DNA of 64,000 nucleotides from Ewingella allii. GTDB taxonomy: Bacteria > Pseudomonadota > Gammaproteobacteria > Enterobacterales > Enterobacteriaceae. The stretch lies in contig NZ_JAWUDN010000001.1 of assembly GCF_044430645.1 (NCBI RefSeq), positions 62,001 through 126,000 on the forward strand, read 5' to 3'. The notes below the pieces were generated by a model. That model did no database searches. It saw only the letters and a program-made list of their open reading frames with translations, and was not told where the DNA came from. A program made the translations under genes and the position numbers. Shown here piece after piece: positions 26,736 to 34,972 of this stretch (positions are counted from its first letter, which is position 1; each line of letters begins with the position of its first letter).

Positions 26736-27623
26736 ATGAAAAACAGCAGCGGCGAAGTGGGTCAGTCGGCCAATGAGGCCATTTTTGAGGGGGCGATTGC
26801 CTTTAGCAGTGGTTCAATTTGCCCGCAGAACGCGGAATGGGAAACCGAACGTCTCCAGCAGGGGCTGAAAATCATTATTGTCGATCGCGGCGAATTGCTC
26901 TGTAAGTTGCCGGGCGCATCAGGCAGCCAGCGCATTAGCGGCCCCTGTCTTTGTGCGGTGTGGAACCAAGGTGAGAGTGAAGGGATGCAGCGCTTTGAGC
27001 CGGGGCGGGTGCTGGAGCATACCGCGATTTCGCTCTCGCCGTCGGCTATCGACAGCCGGCTGGCGGTTGAGGTGCAGCAGCAACTTCAGCACGCTTTCCA
27101 GCTGGAGACATTCACTGGCCCCAGGCTAATGGTGATGGAGTCCTCGCCGGCCATTAAGGCGCTGCGCGCTCAGGTCGCCAGCTGCCCGCTGCAGGGGATT
27201 TCACGGGCGCTCTATCTGTCTGGCAAAGCGCTGGAGATCATCGCCTATACGCTGGACGCCTTTGCTGCCCCTCCCGCGCTGACGGAAAACGACCTGCTGC
27301 GTCTCTCGTCGGCGGATATCGACAAGCTAAATCACGCCAAACAGCTGTTGAGTAAGCGGATGCTTAACCCGCCGACGCTCGCCGAGTTGGCGCTTAGCGT
27401 CGGCATGAACACCCGCAAGCTGACGGTCGGTTTTCGCCGCCTGTTTGGGGAAAGCGTGTTTGAATATCTGCAATCGCTGCGCCTTGAAACGGCGTGGCAA
27501 ATGTTAACGGCGGGGGACGTGAGCGTCTCCACGGCCGCTTATCAAGTGGGTTACAGCCCCGCGCATTTCTCCGTCGCGTTTCGCAAGAAGTTTGGCGTGA
27601 CGCCAAAATCGCTGAGGGGCTGA
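26736..27623 (+). CDS. AraC-family regulator of the siderophore operon (PchR/YbtA-like role)
   Basis: 295 residues. The N-terminal effector domain (about 1-190) is followed by a double helix-turn-helix: PPTLAELALSVGMNTRKLTVGFRRLFG and VSTAAYQVGYSPAHFSVAFRKKFGVTPKSLRG. Regulators of this type (PchR, YbtA) sense ferric siderophore in the cytoplasm and activate the receptor operon. A longer frame begins with TTG at 26628, but that would cover the Fur-like box; the ATG at 26736 is preferred. It is divergent from the receptor gene. Confidence 0.88.
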   Translation: MKNSSGEVGQSANEAIFEGAIAFSSGSICPQNAEWETERLQQGLKIIIVDRGELLCKLPGASGSQRISGPCLCAVWNQGESEGMQRFEPGRVLEHTAISLSPSAIDSRLAVEVQQQLQHAFQLETFTGPRLMVMESSPAIKALRAQVASCPLQGISRALYLSGKALEIIAYTLDAFAAPPALTENDLLRLSSADIDKLNHAKQLLSKRMLNPPTLAELALSVGMNTRKLTVGFRRLFGESVFEYLQSLRLETAWQMLTAGDVSVSTAAYQVGYSPAHFSVAFRKKFGVTPKSLRG

Positions 27624-27636
27624 GTTAGCCTTTAAC

Positions 27637-28584
27637 TTACTTCTTATCCAGCGACCAGGTGGCGCTAGAGACATTCACCTTGACCGGCAGCAGGCCGATT
27701 TCGCTGAATTTGTCGGCCAGAGCCTGCTGCTCTTTGAACACTTCCGGGGTCATGCGCTCGGCGCCAAACGGCATGCGGGCGACGGCTTTGGCCCAGATGG
27801 CTTTATCAAGACCGGTGGATGTCGACAAAATATCCGCCGCGCCGTCCGGGTTTTTGTTCGCCCAGTCGCTCAGCTGTTTCAGCTCGTCCACCACTTTTTC
27901 GGCGGTTTGCGGATAGGTGTCGGCAAACTTACGGCTGGCGAGATAGAAGGTGTAGTGCGGCACCAAACCTTCGGCATTCTTCACCAAGCGCGCTTTTTCA
28001 TGAGTTTCCACTTCGGCCAGATACGGGTCCCAAATCACCCATGCATCCACCGCGCCGCGTTGAAATGCCGCCCGGGCATCGCTTGGCGGTAGGTAAACCG
28101 GGGTCACGTCTTTATATTTCAAACCGGCATTTTCCAGCGCGCTGACCAGCAGATAGTTGACGTCAGAACCCTTGTTCAGCGCCACGCGCTTGCCTTTCAA
28201 ATCCGCCACGGTTTTGATTGGCGAGTTCTCCGGCACCACGATGGCTTCGGTTTGCGGGTTGGCCGGTGAGTGCGCCAGATAGACTAAATCCGCTTTGGCG
28301 GCCTGAGCGAACGTCGGCGGCGCGTCGCCGGTGGCGGCTAAGTCGATGCTGCCGACGTTCAGCCCTTCGAGCATCTGCGGGCCAGCCGGGAATTCCACCC
28401 AGCGCACGGTGATCCCCTGTTTGCTGAAGTCGCTGTCGAGGGTGCCACGGTACTTGAGCAGGGCGAAAATATTGGCTTTCTGATAGCCAATATTGACGGT
28501 TTTCGGGGCGTCTTCGGCCCATGCCGCGTTGAAAGAGCCGAGCAGAATGGCGGCACTCAGGCCGCTGAGCAGTAATTTTTTCAT
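27637..28584 (-). CDS. ssuA: Periplasmic aliphatic sulfonate-binding protein (SsuA family)
   Basis: 315 residues with a signal peptide (about 1-23, ending AWA). Mature protein starts KTVNIGYQKANIFALLKYRG, and has EFPAGPQMLEGLNVGSIDLAATGDAPPTFAQA, NKGSDVNYLLVSALE and YLPPSDARAAFQRGAVDAWVIWDPYLAE, all typical of SsuA. It would capture alkanesulfonates for import, but no ssuB or ssuC is adjacent or in the window. It follows the sigma-54 regulator gene on the same strand after 107 bp and converges with the AraC gene. Confidence 0.92.
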   Translation of the reverse strand: MKKLLLSGLSAAILLGSFNAAWAEDAPKTVNIGYQKANIFALLKYRGTLDSDFSKQGITVRWVEFPAGPQMLEGLNVGSIDLAATGDAPPTFAQAAKADLVYLAHSPANPQTEAIVVPENSPIKTVADLKGKRVALNKGSDVNYLLVSALENAGLKYKDVTPVYLPPSDARAAFQRGAVDAWVIWDPYLAEVETHEKARLVKNAEGLVPHYTFYLASRKFADTYPQTAEKVVDELKQLSDWANKNPDGAADILSTSTGLDKAIWAKAVARMPFGAERMTPEVFKEQQALADKFSEIGLLPVKVNVSSATWSLDKK

Positions 28585-28691
28585 GAGGTTTCTCTGGTAA
28601 CCGGATTATGTCAGCGAACATAGCAAAGGCTGAAAAAAGTGCTTAATGAGAATAAAACCTAAGCTTTGCCAATTTTTTGCTTACCGCCGCG

Positions 28692-30596
28692 CTACTCGTT
28701 CCACACCGCGTCACGCACTTTAATCGCACGAGGCAGCAGGCCCAGCGCGTAGAAACGGTCGGCGATGGCCTGCTGGTCGCGAATGATCCCCAAATCCATG
28801 CGCTGAGTCTGGTGGCTGCGTCGCGCCAGCGCGTGCAGCAACGAACTGGGTTCTAGCCCCAGTTCATCGGAGAGCAGGGCGGCGGCCTCTTCGCGATTGG
28901 CGTCGATATAGCGCCCGGTCTGCTCCAGCGCGCGCATCAGGGTGTGCAGCAGGTCCGCCGAGCGAGCCGCAAACTCGCGGTGCGCCAGATAAAACTGGTG
29001 ATTGTTGACCCGCCCACTGCCGTTGGCGATCACCCGCAGCTTGCCGCCGTGCTCGGCGTCGCTCAGCAGCGGGTCCCACATCATCCAGGCGTCCACGGCG
29101 TGATGGTCGCTCGGCGTCAGCGGATATTTCGGCGGCGCGTAGACCACTCGCACGTCGTCAAGCGTCAGCCCGGCCTCATCCAAAATCTGCACTAACAGAT
29201 AATGCACATTGGAGCCTTTATTCACCGCGATGCGCTTACCGCGTAAATCTTCAATAGAAACAATCGGGCTGTCCTGCGCGACGAGCAGCGCCACGCTCTG
29301 CGGCGCGGCCGGCTCCCACGCCACGTAGGTCAGCATGCTGCCGTTGGCTTGGGCGAACACTGGAGGTACTTCGCCAGTGGTGCCGAAATCTATCTCGCGG
29401 TTGTTCAGGGCGTGCAGCAGCTGCGGGCCAGCGGGGAACTCACTCCACAGCACGCTGATATCGCGGTCGGCGAACTGCGCCTCCAGCGACTGGCGGGCTT
29501 TTAGAATGCCGAGATTGCCAAACTTCTGATAACCAATGCGCACTTCGCGCTCGTGCTGCGGGCGCTCGCTCACGCCACGCGGGCCAAGGCCGGTGACGCT
29601 GCGCCGGGCCTTAATCAGCCCGAGATGCCCGAGGTGGGTGCGCAGGGTATTGCGGCTGACGCCAAGCAGGGCGGCGGTTTGCAGCTGATTGCTGTTACTT
29701 AGCTCAAAGGCGTTGCGCACCAGCGCGTCTATTACCCGTTGGTACAGCGGGTTATCGCTGTTCTGCTCCTGCTGGCGGGTAAGTTGCTGGCGCATAAACT
29801 CATCCAGCCCGTCTTGCCCCATCGGCAGGTGGTCGATACCCACCGGGCCGAGCCTTAACTGGCGCGGGGTGATCAGCGGATCTCTACTCAGCAGGACCGC
29901 GTTGTGCAGGGTGTTTTCCAGCTCGCGGACATTGCCGGGCCACGGGTACTCCATGAGTTGGTCAAGAGTGTCGTCGGCCAGCCGCAGCTGTGGTCGCCCC
30001 AGTCGCCGCGCGTAGAGGGTGAGAAAGTGCTCGGCCAACAGCGGAATATCTTCCCGGCGCTGGCGCAGCGGCGGCAGGGTGACGGCGGCGACGTTGAGGC
30101 GGTAATAGAGATCTTCGCGAAAGCGCCGCTCGCGGATGGCGTGGGTTAAGTCGACGTGGGTGGCGGCAATCACCCGCACATTCACTTTGACCGGGCTGCG
30201 TGAGCCGACCCGCGTCACTTCGCGCTCCTGCAACACGCGCAGCAGTTTGACCTGCAGCGGCAGGCTCAGCTCGCCTATTTCATCCAGCAGCAGCGTGCCG
30301 CCCTCGGCCGCCTCGAACCAGCCCTGATGGCGCTCCGTCGCGCCGGTAAACGCCCCTTTCTCATGCCCGAACAACTCTGACTCCGCCAGGCTTTCGGTTA
30401 ATGCCCCGCAGTTAACCGCCAAAAAAGGCTCATTACGCCGCAGGCTGTGATGATGCAGATAGCGCGCCACTACCTCTTTCCCGGTGCCGGTTTCCCCGAC
30501 GATCAGCACCGTGGCGTCAGTGGGCGCAAGGCGGTCAAGCACGCTTTGAAAAGCTATCGATGCGGGATCGACAAGGGTTGGGCCGTGGCTTTGCAT
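28692..30596 (-). CDS. Sigma-54 activator with C-terminal SsuA-like ligand-binding domain (fusion)
   Basis: 634 residues from the ATG at 30596, chosen for its CAGGAG site 8 bases upstream; in-frame TTG 30644 and ATG 30632 lack one. Order: no N-terminal receiver; AAA+ domain from residue 1 with Walker A GETGTGKE (34-41), complete GAFTGA sigma-54 loop (81-86), Walker B TLLLDE and Arg-rich sensor II region WPGNVRELENTL (219-230). A Fis-type helix-turn-helix (about 304-330, LQTAALLGVSRNTLRTHLGHL) follows. A 285-residue domain (about 350-634) is homologous along its length to the neighbouring SsuA: VRIGYQKFGN, EFPAGPQLLHAL, TTGEVPPVFAQA, NKGSNVHYLLVQIL, HHAVDAWMMWDPLL. With no signal peptide this binding domain must act in the cytoplasm, presumably sensing a sulfonate. 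Divergent from ssuD, which has a -24/-12 promoter. Confidence 0.9.
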   Translation of the reverse strand: MQSHGPTLVDPASIAFQSVLDRLAPTDATVLIVGETGTGKEVVARYLHHHSLRRNEPFLAVNCGALTESLAESELFGHEKGAFTGATERHQGWFEAAEGGTLLLDEIGELSLPLQVKLLRVLQEREVTRVGSRSPVKVNVRVIAATHVDLTHAIRERRFREDLYYRLNVAAVTLPPLRQRREDIPLLAEHFLTLYARRLGRPQLRLADDTLDQLMEYPWPGNVRELENTLHNAVLLSRDPLITPRQLRLGPVGIDHLPMGQDGLDEFMRQQLTRQQEQNSDNPLYQRVIDALVRNAFELSNSNQLQTAALLGVSRNTLRTHLGHLGLIKARRSVTGLGPRGVSERPQHEREVRIGYQKFGNLGILKARQSLEAQFADRDISVLWSEFPAGPQLLHALNNREIDFGTTGEVPPVFAQANGSMLTYVAWEPAAPQSVALLVAQDSPIVSIEDLRGKRIAVNKGSNVHYLLVQILDEAGLTLDDVRVVYAPPKYPLTPSDHHAVDAWMMWDPLLSDAEHGGKLRVIANGSGRVNNHQFYLAHREFAARSADLLHTLMRALEQTGRYIDANREEAAALLSDELGLEPSSLLHALARRSHQTQRMDLGIIRDQQAIADRFYALGLLPRAIKVRDAVWNE

Positions 30597-30675
30597 CTGA
30601 ATCACTCCTGCGGGGTAGGGGAAGAAAACCATACCGCTGTCCAAGGGCGTCGGCGAGGGGATAAAACCGCCAGTT

Positions 30676-30721
30676 GTTGCAAATGCACCAGTTTACGTTC
30701 AACGCCTGCTGCATTTGCAGC
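30676..30721. promoter_or_regulatory. Two dyad sites, probable enhancer (UAS) for the sigma-54 activator
   Basis: GTTGCAAATGCACC (30676-30689) and GCTGCATTTGCAGC (30708-30721) are two related palindromes with TGCAAATGCA / TGCATTTGCA cores in opposite orientation. Their centres are 32 bp apart (about three turns) and they lie roughly 65-110 bp upstream of the -24/-12 promoter of ssuD. This is the placement expected for paired dimers of a sigma-54 activator. Confidence 0.7.
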
Positions 30722-30784
30722 AAAACTTCAAATAGTGAAAATATTTAACTTACTGATAATAAATAGGAAATTAAATTGTCACTA

Positions 30785-30801
30785 TTGGCACACTTCCTGC
30801 T
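30785..30801 (+). promoter_or_regulatory. Sigma-54 promoter of ssuD
   Basis: TTGGCACACTTCCTGCT has TTGGCAC at -24, CTGCT at -12 and GG/GC exactly 10 bases apart, close to the TGGCAC-N5-TTGCA consensus. Predicted start of transcription is near 30812, about 60 bases before the ssuD ATG. Confidence 0.8.
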
Positions 30802-30870
30802 CATGGGGTTATAACCAAACAGTAACTTTCTATCAAATAAATTTAGATATCGTTATATAGGAAAGAGATA

Positions 30871-32043
30871 ATGAGCGACGCAACACAGGACAACATCAAC
30901 GTATTCTGGTTTTTGCCCACTCACGGTGATGGCCGCTACCTTGGCACCACCGAAGGTGGGCGCGCAGTAGACTTGCCGTATTTACAGCAGGTTGCCATTG
31001 CTGCCGACAATCTGGGCTACTACGGCGTGTTGATCCCAACCGGAAAAAGCTGCGAAGACTCATGGCTGGTGGCCTCGGCGCTGGCCCCTATCACCAAACG
31101 TTTACGCTATCTGGTGGCGGTTCGCCCCGGCCTCCAGCCGCCAAGCCTTGCCGCGCGGATGGCCGCCACGCTGGATCGCCTCTCCGAAGGCCGTCTGCTG
31201 ATTAACGTCGTCACCGGCGGCGACCCGGTAGAAAACAAAGGCGACGGCATTTTCCTCAGCCACGCCGAGCGTTATCAGGTCACTCGCGAATTTCTTGACG
31301 TCTATTCCCGCCTGCTGAAAGGCGAAAAGGTTGATTTCAACGGCGAGCATATTCGCGTCGAAGGGGCCGAAGTGCTGTTCCCGCCGGTGCAGGAAAATGG
31401 CCCGCCGCTCTACTTTGGTGGCTCTTCCGAAGAAGCCATCGACGTGGCGGCCAACCAGATTGATACCTACCTGACGTGGGGCGAGCCGGTAGAGCAGGTG
31501 GCGGAAAAACTGGCCGTGGTGCGCCAGCGCGCTGAAGCGCAGGGCCGCAAACTGACCTTCGGCATTCGCCTGCACGTGATTGTGCGTGAAACCGAAGAAG
31601 AGGCGTGGGCCGCGGCTGACCGCCTGATCTCCCATCTTGATGACGACACCATTGCCGCCGCGCAGAAGATTTTCGCCCGCATGGACTCCACCGGGCAGGC
31701 TCGCATGAGCGCGCTGCACGGCGGTTCGCGCGATGGCTTAGTGATTGGCCCGAACCTGTGGGCCGGCGTTGGCTTGGTGCGCGGCGGTGCAGGCACCGCG
31801 CTGGTCGGCAACCCGCAACAGGTGGCCGAGCGCATCCGCGAATATCAGGCGCTGGGCATCGAAAACTTCATCCTTTCCGGCTATCCGCATCTGGAAGAAG
31901 CTCACCAGTTCGCCGATTTAGTCATGCCTTTGCTGCCGCTGGCCTCCAACGCGGAGAAGCGCCAGCGCACGGTAAACACTGGCCCGTTTGGCGAAACCAT
32001 CGGCGGTGACCGTCGCCCGGTTAAGCACTCCAGCGCCAGTTAA
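30871..32043 (+). CDS. ssuD: FMNH2-dependent alkanesulfonate monooxygenase
   Basis: 390 residues, collinear with E. coli SsuD (381) including FWFLPTHGDGRYLGT, GVLIPTGKSCEDSWLVASAL, PPLYFGGSSEEAIDVAA, the mobile-loop region LWAGVGLVRGGAGTALVG and LSGYPHLEEAHQF. It splits C-S bonds of alkanesulfonates with reduced FMN and O2, giving sulfite and an aldehyde. It lies behind a sigma-54 promoter divergent from the fused activator and starts a run of sulfur genes. No SsuE-type FMN reductase lies next to it. Confidence 0.93.
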   Translation: MSDATQDNINVFWFLPTHGDGRYLGTTEGGRAVDLPYLQQVAIAADNLGYYGVLIPTGKSCEDSWLVASALAPITKRLRYLVAVRPGLQPPSLAARMAATLDRLSEGRLLINVVTGGDPVENKGDGIFLSHAERYQVTREFLDVYSRLLKGEKVDFNGEHIRVEGAEVLFPPVQENGPPLYFGGSSEEAIDVAANQIDTYLTWGEPVEQVAEKLAVVRQRAEAQGRKLTFGIRLHVIVRETEEEAWAAADRLISHLDDDTIAAAQKIFARMDSTGQARMSALHGGSRDGLVIGPNLWAGVGLVRGGAGTALVGNPQQVAERIREYQALGIENFILSGYPHLEEAHQFADLVMPLLPLASNAEKRQRTVNTGPFGETIGGDRRPVKHSSAS

Positions 32044-32056
32044 GAGGAGCAAGCTC

Positions 32057-33475
32057 ATGGCTGAACGACACATTGTGATTGTGGGCGGCGGGTTTACCGG
32101 CACCGCGTTAGCCATTCATCTGGCCCGCAAGGGCGCGGCCGGTTTGCAGGTGACGGTGATTGAGCCGCGCCCCGCGCTGGCTCGCGGCGTGGCTTATGGC
32201 ACCCAAGACCCGGCGCATCGCATCAACGTTCCCGCCTCGCGAATGCAGCTTTCTGCCGCCGAAGAGGGCGATTTTGACCGCTGGTATCGCGCCTCACAGG
32301 CCTTTCCGGCTGACCCAGACGCCCAGTGGCAGGATGGCAAAGTCTATCCGCAGCGCGGGCAGTTCGGGGCTTATATCGCCGAGCAGTTCGACAAAGCCGC
32401 CGAGCATTCGGCTGTGAAGCTCAGCCACGTGCGCGACCACGCGGTGGCCCTGCGCCACGGCGGCATGGTGACAGCGTCGGGCGCGGTTTATCTGGCTGAT
32501 GAGGTGGTGCTGGCTATCAGCCATCCGCCACCGGCAGTGCCCAAGCCGATTGCTCGCGCACTGGGCCAGCATCCGGCATTGATTGCCAACCCGTGGCGCG
32601 CCGACGCGCTGGCGGCGGTGAAGCCGCAGGACAGCGTGGCGATCATCGGCACCGGTTTGACTATGTCAGACGTGGTGGCCTCGCTTTACCGGCAGGGGCA
32701 TCGCGGCAGGGTGCTGGCGTTCTCCCGCCGTGGTCAGCTGCCGCGACCTAATCTGAGTGGCGATTTCCCACTGTGGACGCTGGACTATCAGCGCCCGCAG
32801 GCCGACACCGCCCGTGGCTGGCTGCACCGCGTTCGTCAGGAAGTGGCGCAGGCGGCAGCCTCCAACCTGCCGTGGCAACTGGTGTTGGACGATATTCGCG
32901 GCAACGGCCAGCACATCTGGCAGCGGCTGTCGCTGAAAGAGCAAAAACGTTTTCTGCGCCACCTGCGCCCGTGGTGGGACGTGCATCGCTATCGCATCGC
33001 GCCGCAGGTCAGCGCGGTGCTGGCCCAGTCGCAGGCCGACGGGCGCTTACAGGTCTTGGCGGCAAGGCTGCAACAGGTCAGCGCCGAAGGGGAGCAGGTG
33101 CAGCTGACCCTGCAACCACGCGGCGCGGCTGCGCAAAGCCTGCTGGTCGATAAAATCATCGTCACCACCGGCCCGGCCCACGGCGCGCTGCTGGAAAGCG
33201 ACGCGCTGCTGCAACAGCTGGCGGCCGACGGCCTGATTCAGCCTGACCCGCTGGCGCTGGGCATTCTGGTCAACCGGCACTCGCAAACGGTGAATCTGCA
33301 TGGCGAGGCCAATCCGCATCTGCACGTGGTCGGCCCGGCGGCGCGCGGTCGCTTTGGCGAACTGATGGGGCTGCCGCAGGTGGCCGAACACGCCGAGTCG
33401 CTGGCGCACCAACTGCTTGAACCGCAATCACTTTCCGCCGACGGGCGATGTCCGGCTTCGCTTAAAACCTGCTGA
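32057..33475 (+). CDS. FAD/NAD(P)-binding oxidoreductase of the organosulfur cluster
   Basis: 472 residues from the ATG at 32057 (AAGAGGAGC site; 13 bp after ssuD). It has an N-terminal FAD Rossmann motif (IVIVGGGFTGTALAIHLARKG) with an acidic residue at the end of strand 2 (VIEPRP). A second nucleotide motif occurs at about 200 (VAIIGTGLTMSDVVASL). It belongs to the FAD-NAD(P)-binding (NAD_binding_9-like) family, whose biochemical role is poorly known. Close coupling to ssuD suggests a redox role in sulfonate use. Whether it can supply reduced flavin is an open question. Confidence 0.8.
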   Translation: MAERHIVIVGGGFTGTALAIHLARKGAAGLQVTVIEPRPALARGVAYGTQDPAHRINVPASRMQLSAAEEGDFDRWYRASQAFPADPDAQWQDGKVYPQRGQFGAYIAEQFDKAAEHSAVKLSHVRDHAVALRHGGMVTASGAVYLADEVVLAISHPPPAVPKPIARALGQHPALIANPWRADALAAVKPQDSVAIIGTGLTMSDVVASLYRQGHRGRVLAFSRRGQLPRPNLSGDFPLWTLDYQRPQADTARGWLHRVRQEVAQAAASNLPWQLVLDDIRGNGQHIWQRLSLKEQKRFLRHLRPWWDVHRYRIAPQVSAVLAQSQADGRLQVLAARLQQVSAEGEQVQLTLQPRGAAAQSLLVDKIIVTTGPAHGALLESDALLQQLAADGLIQPDPLALGILVNRHSQTVNLHGEANPHLHVVGPAARGRFGELMGLPQVAEHAESLAHQLLEPQSLSADGRCPASLKTC

Positions 33476-33562
33476 TTTATCGAATTTTCGAACTATCCCT
33501 TTAAACATATAAATGAGGACGCGGGCGGCTCGGCCGAACCACGTCTCCAATGGAGTAACGCT

Positions 33563-34972
33563 ATGTCATCGCAACGTGAAATTCGCCTTAACGCATTTGA
33601 TATGAACTGTGTCGGCCACCAGTCGCCGGGGCTTTGGGCCCATCCGCGCGACCGTTCATGGCAATACAAGGATCTGGAATATTGGACAGATCTGGCGCGT
33701 TTGCTGGAGCGCGGCAAGTTCGACGGCCTGTTTATCGCCGACGTGCTCGGGGTGTATGACGTCTACAACGGCAGCAATGACGCGGCGATTCGCCATGCGA
33801 CACAGGTGCCGGTCAATGACCCGCTGGCCTTGGTGACGCCGATGGCGCTGGTGACTGAGCATCTTGGTTTTGGCCTGACCGCCTCGCTATCGTTTGAGCA
33901 TCCGTATCCTTTTGCTCGCCGCCTTTCGACGCTGGATCACCTGACCAAAGGCCGCGTGGGCTGGAATATCGTCACTTCTTATCTGGAGAGCGGCGCGCGC
34001 AACATTGGCTATAAGGCGCAAACCGATCACGACGCGCGTTATGACTACGCCGACGAATACCTGCAAGTGGTGTACAAACTGCTGGAAGGCAGCTGGGAAG
34101 AGGGCGCGATTCTGCGCGACCGCGAGCGCCGTATTTTCAGCGACCCGAGCAAAATCCACCCAATTAACCACGAGGGCACCTTCTTCCAGGTGCCGGGCAT
34201 TCACCTGTGCGAACCTTCGCCGCAGCGCACGCCGGTGCTGTATCAGGCCGGGGCGTCTAGCCGGGGTAAAGACTTTGCCGCCGGACACGCCGAGTGCGTC
34301 TTTGTCGCCGCGCCGTCCAAAGTGCTGCTGAAAAAGCTGGTGGCAGACATCCGTCAGCGCGCCGCCGCGCTGGGCCGCGACCCTTACAGCATCAAGATCT
34401 TTAACCTGCAAACGGTGATCGTCGGCGAAACCGACAAAGCCGCGCAGGCCAAATGGAATGAGTATAAAAGTTGGGTGAGCTATGAGGGCGCGCTGACGCT
34501 GATCTCCGGCTGGACCGGCATCGACTTCAGCCAGTACCAGCCAGATCAGGTGCTCAAGCACATCCACACCAACGCCATTCAATCGGCGGTAGAAACCTTT
34601 TCCACCGCCGATCCCGATCGCCAGTGGACGGTGCAGGCACTGGCCGACTGGGTTGGCATTGGCGGCTTTGGCCCGCTGCTGGTCGGCAGCCCGCAAACCG
34701 TGGCCGACGAGCTACAAAGCTGGGTGGAAGAGACCGACGTCGATGGCTTCAATCTGGCCTACGCCGTGACTCACGAAAGCTTCACTGACGTGGTTGAACT
34801 GCTGATCCCCGAGCTGCAAAAGCGCGGCGTTTATAAGAAGGATTACCAGCCGGGCACCCTGCGCGAAAAACTGTTCGGCGCAGGCCCGCGCCTGGCGGCG
34901 CCGCATCCGGGCGCCAGCTACCGTCGCACTTCTAATCGCGAAATCCCGGTCGGGGGCGAGGTGGCGTCATGA
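33563..34972 (+). CDS. LLM-class FMNH2-dependent monooxygenase (NtaA/SnaA/DszA family), copy 1
   Basis: 469 residues. The family is recognised from LNAFDMNCVGHQSPGLWAHP, the FDGLFIADVLGVYDVY block, TLDHLTKGRVGWNIVTSYLESGARN, then SPQRTPVLYQAGASSRGKDFAA. Members such as DszA, DmoA and NtaA use reduced FMN and O2 to cleave sulfones, dialkyl sulfides or aminopolycarboxylates. In this cluster an organosulfur substrate is most likely. Its stop overlaps the ATG of the following ABC ATPase by 4 bp, so enzyme and transporter are translationally coupled. Confidence 0.88.
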   Translation: MSSQREIRLNAFDMNCVGHQSPGLWAHPRDRSWQYKDLEYWTDLARLLERGKFDGLFIADVLGVYDVYNGSNDAAIRHATQVPVNDPLALVTPMALVTEHLGFGLTASLSFEHPYPFARRLSTLDHLTKGRVGWNIVTSYLESGARNIGYKAQTDHDARYDYADEYLQVVYKLLEGSWEEGAILRDRERRIFSDPSKIHPINHEGTFFQVPGIHLCEPSPQRTPVLYQAGASSRGKDFAAGHAECVFVAAPSKVLLKKLVADIRQRAAALGRDPYSIKIFNLQTVIVGETDKAAQAKWNEYKSWVSYEGALTLISGWTGIDFSQYQPDQVLKHIHTNAIQSAVETFSTADPDRQWTVQALADWVGIGGFGPLLVGSPQTVADELQSWVEETDVDGFNLAYAVTHESFTDVVELLIPELQKRGVYKKDYQPGTLREKLFGAGPRLAAPHPGASYRRTSNREIPVGGEVAS

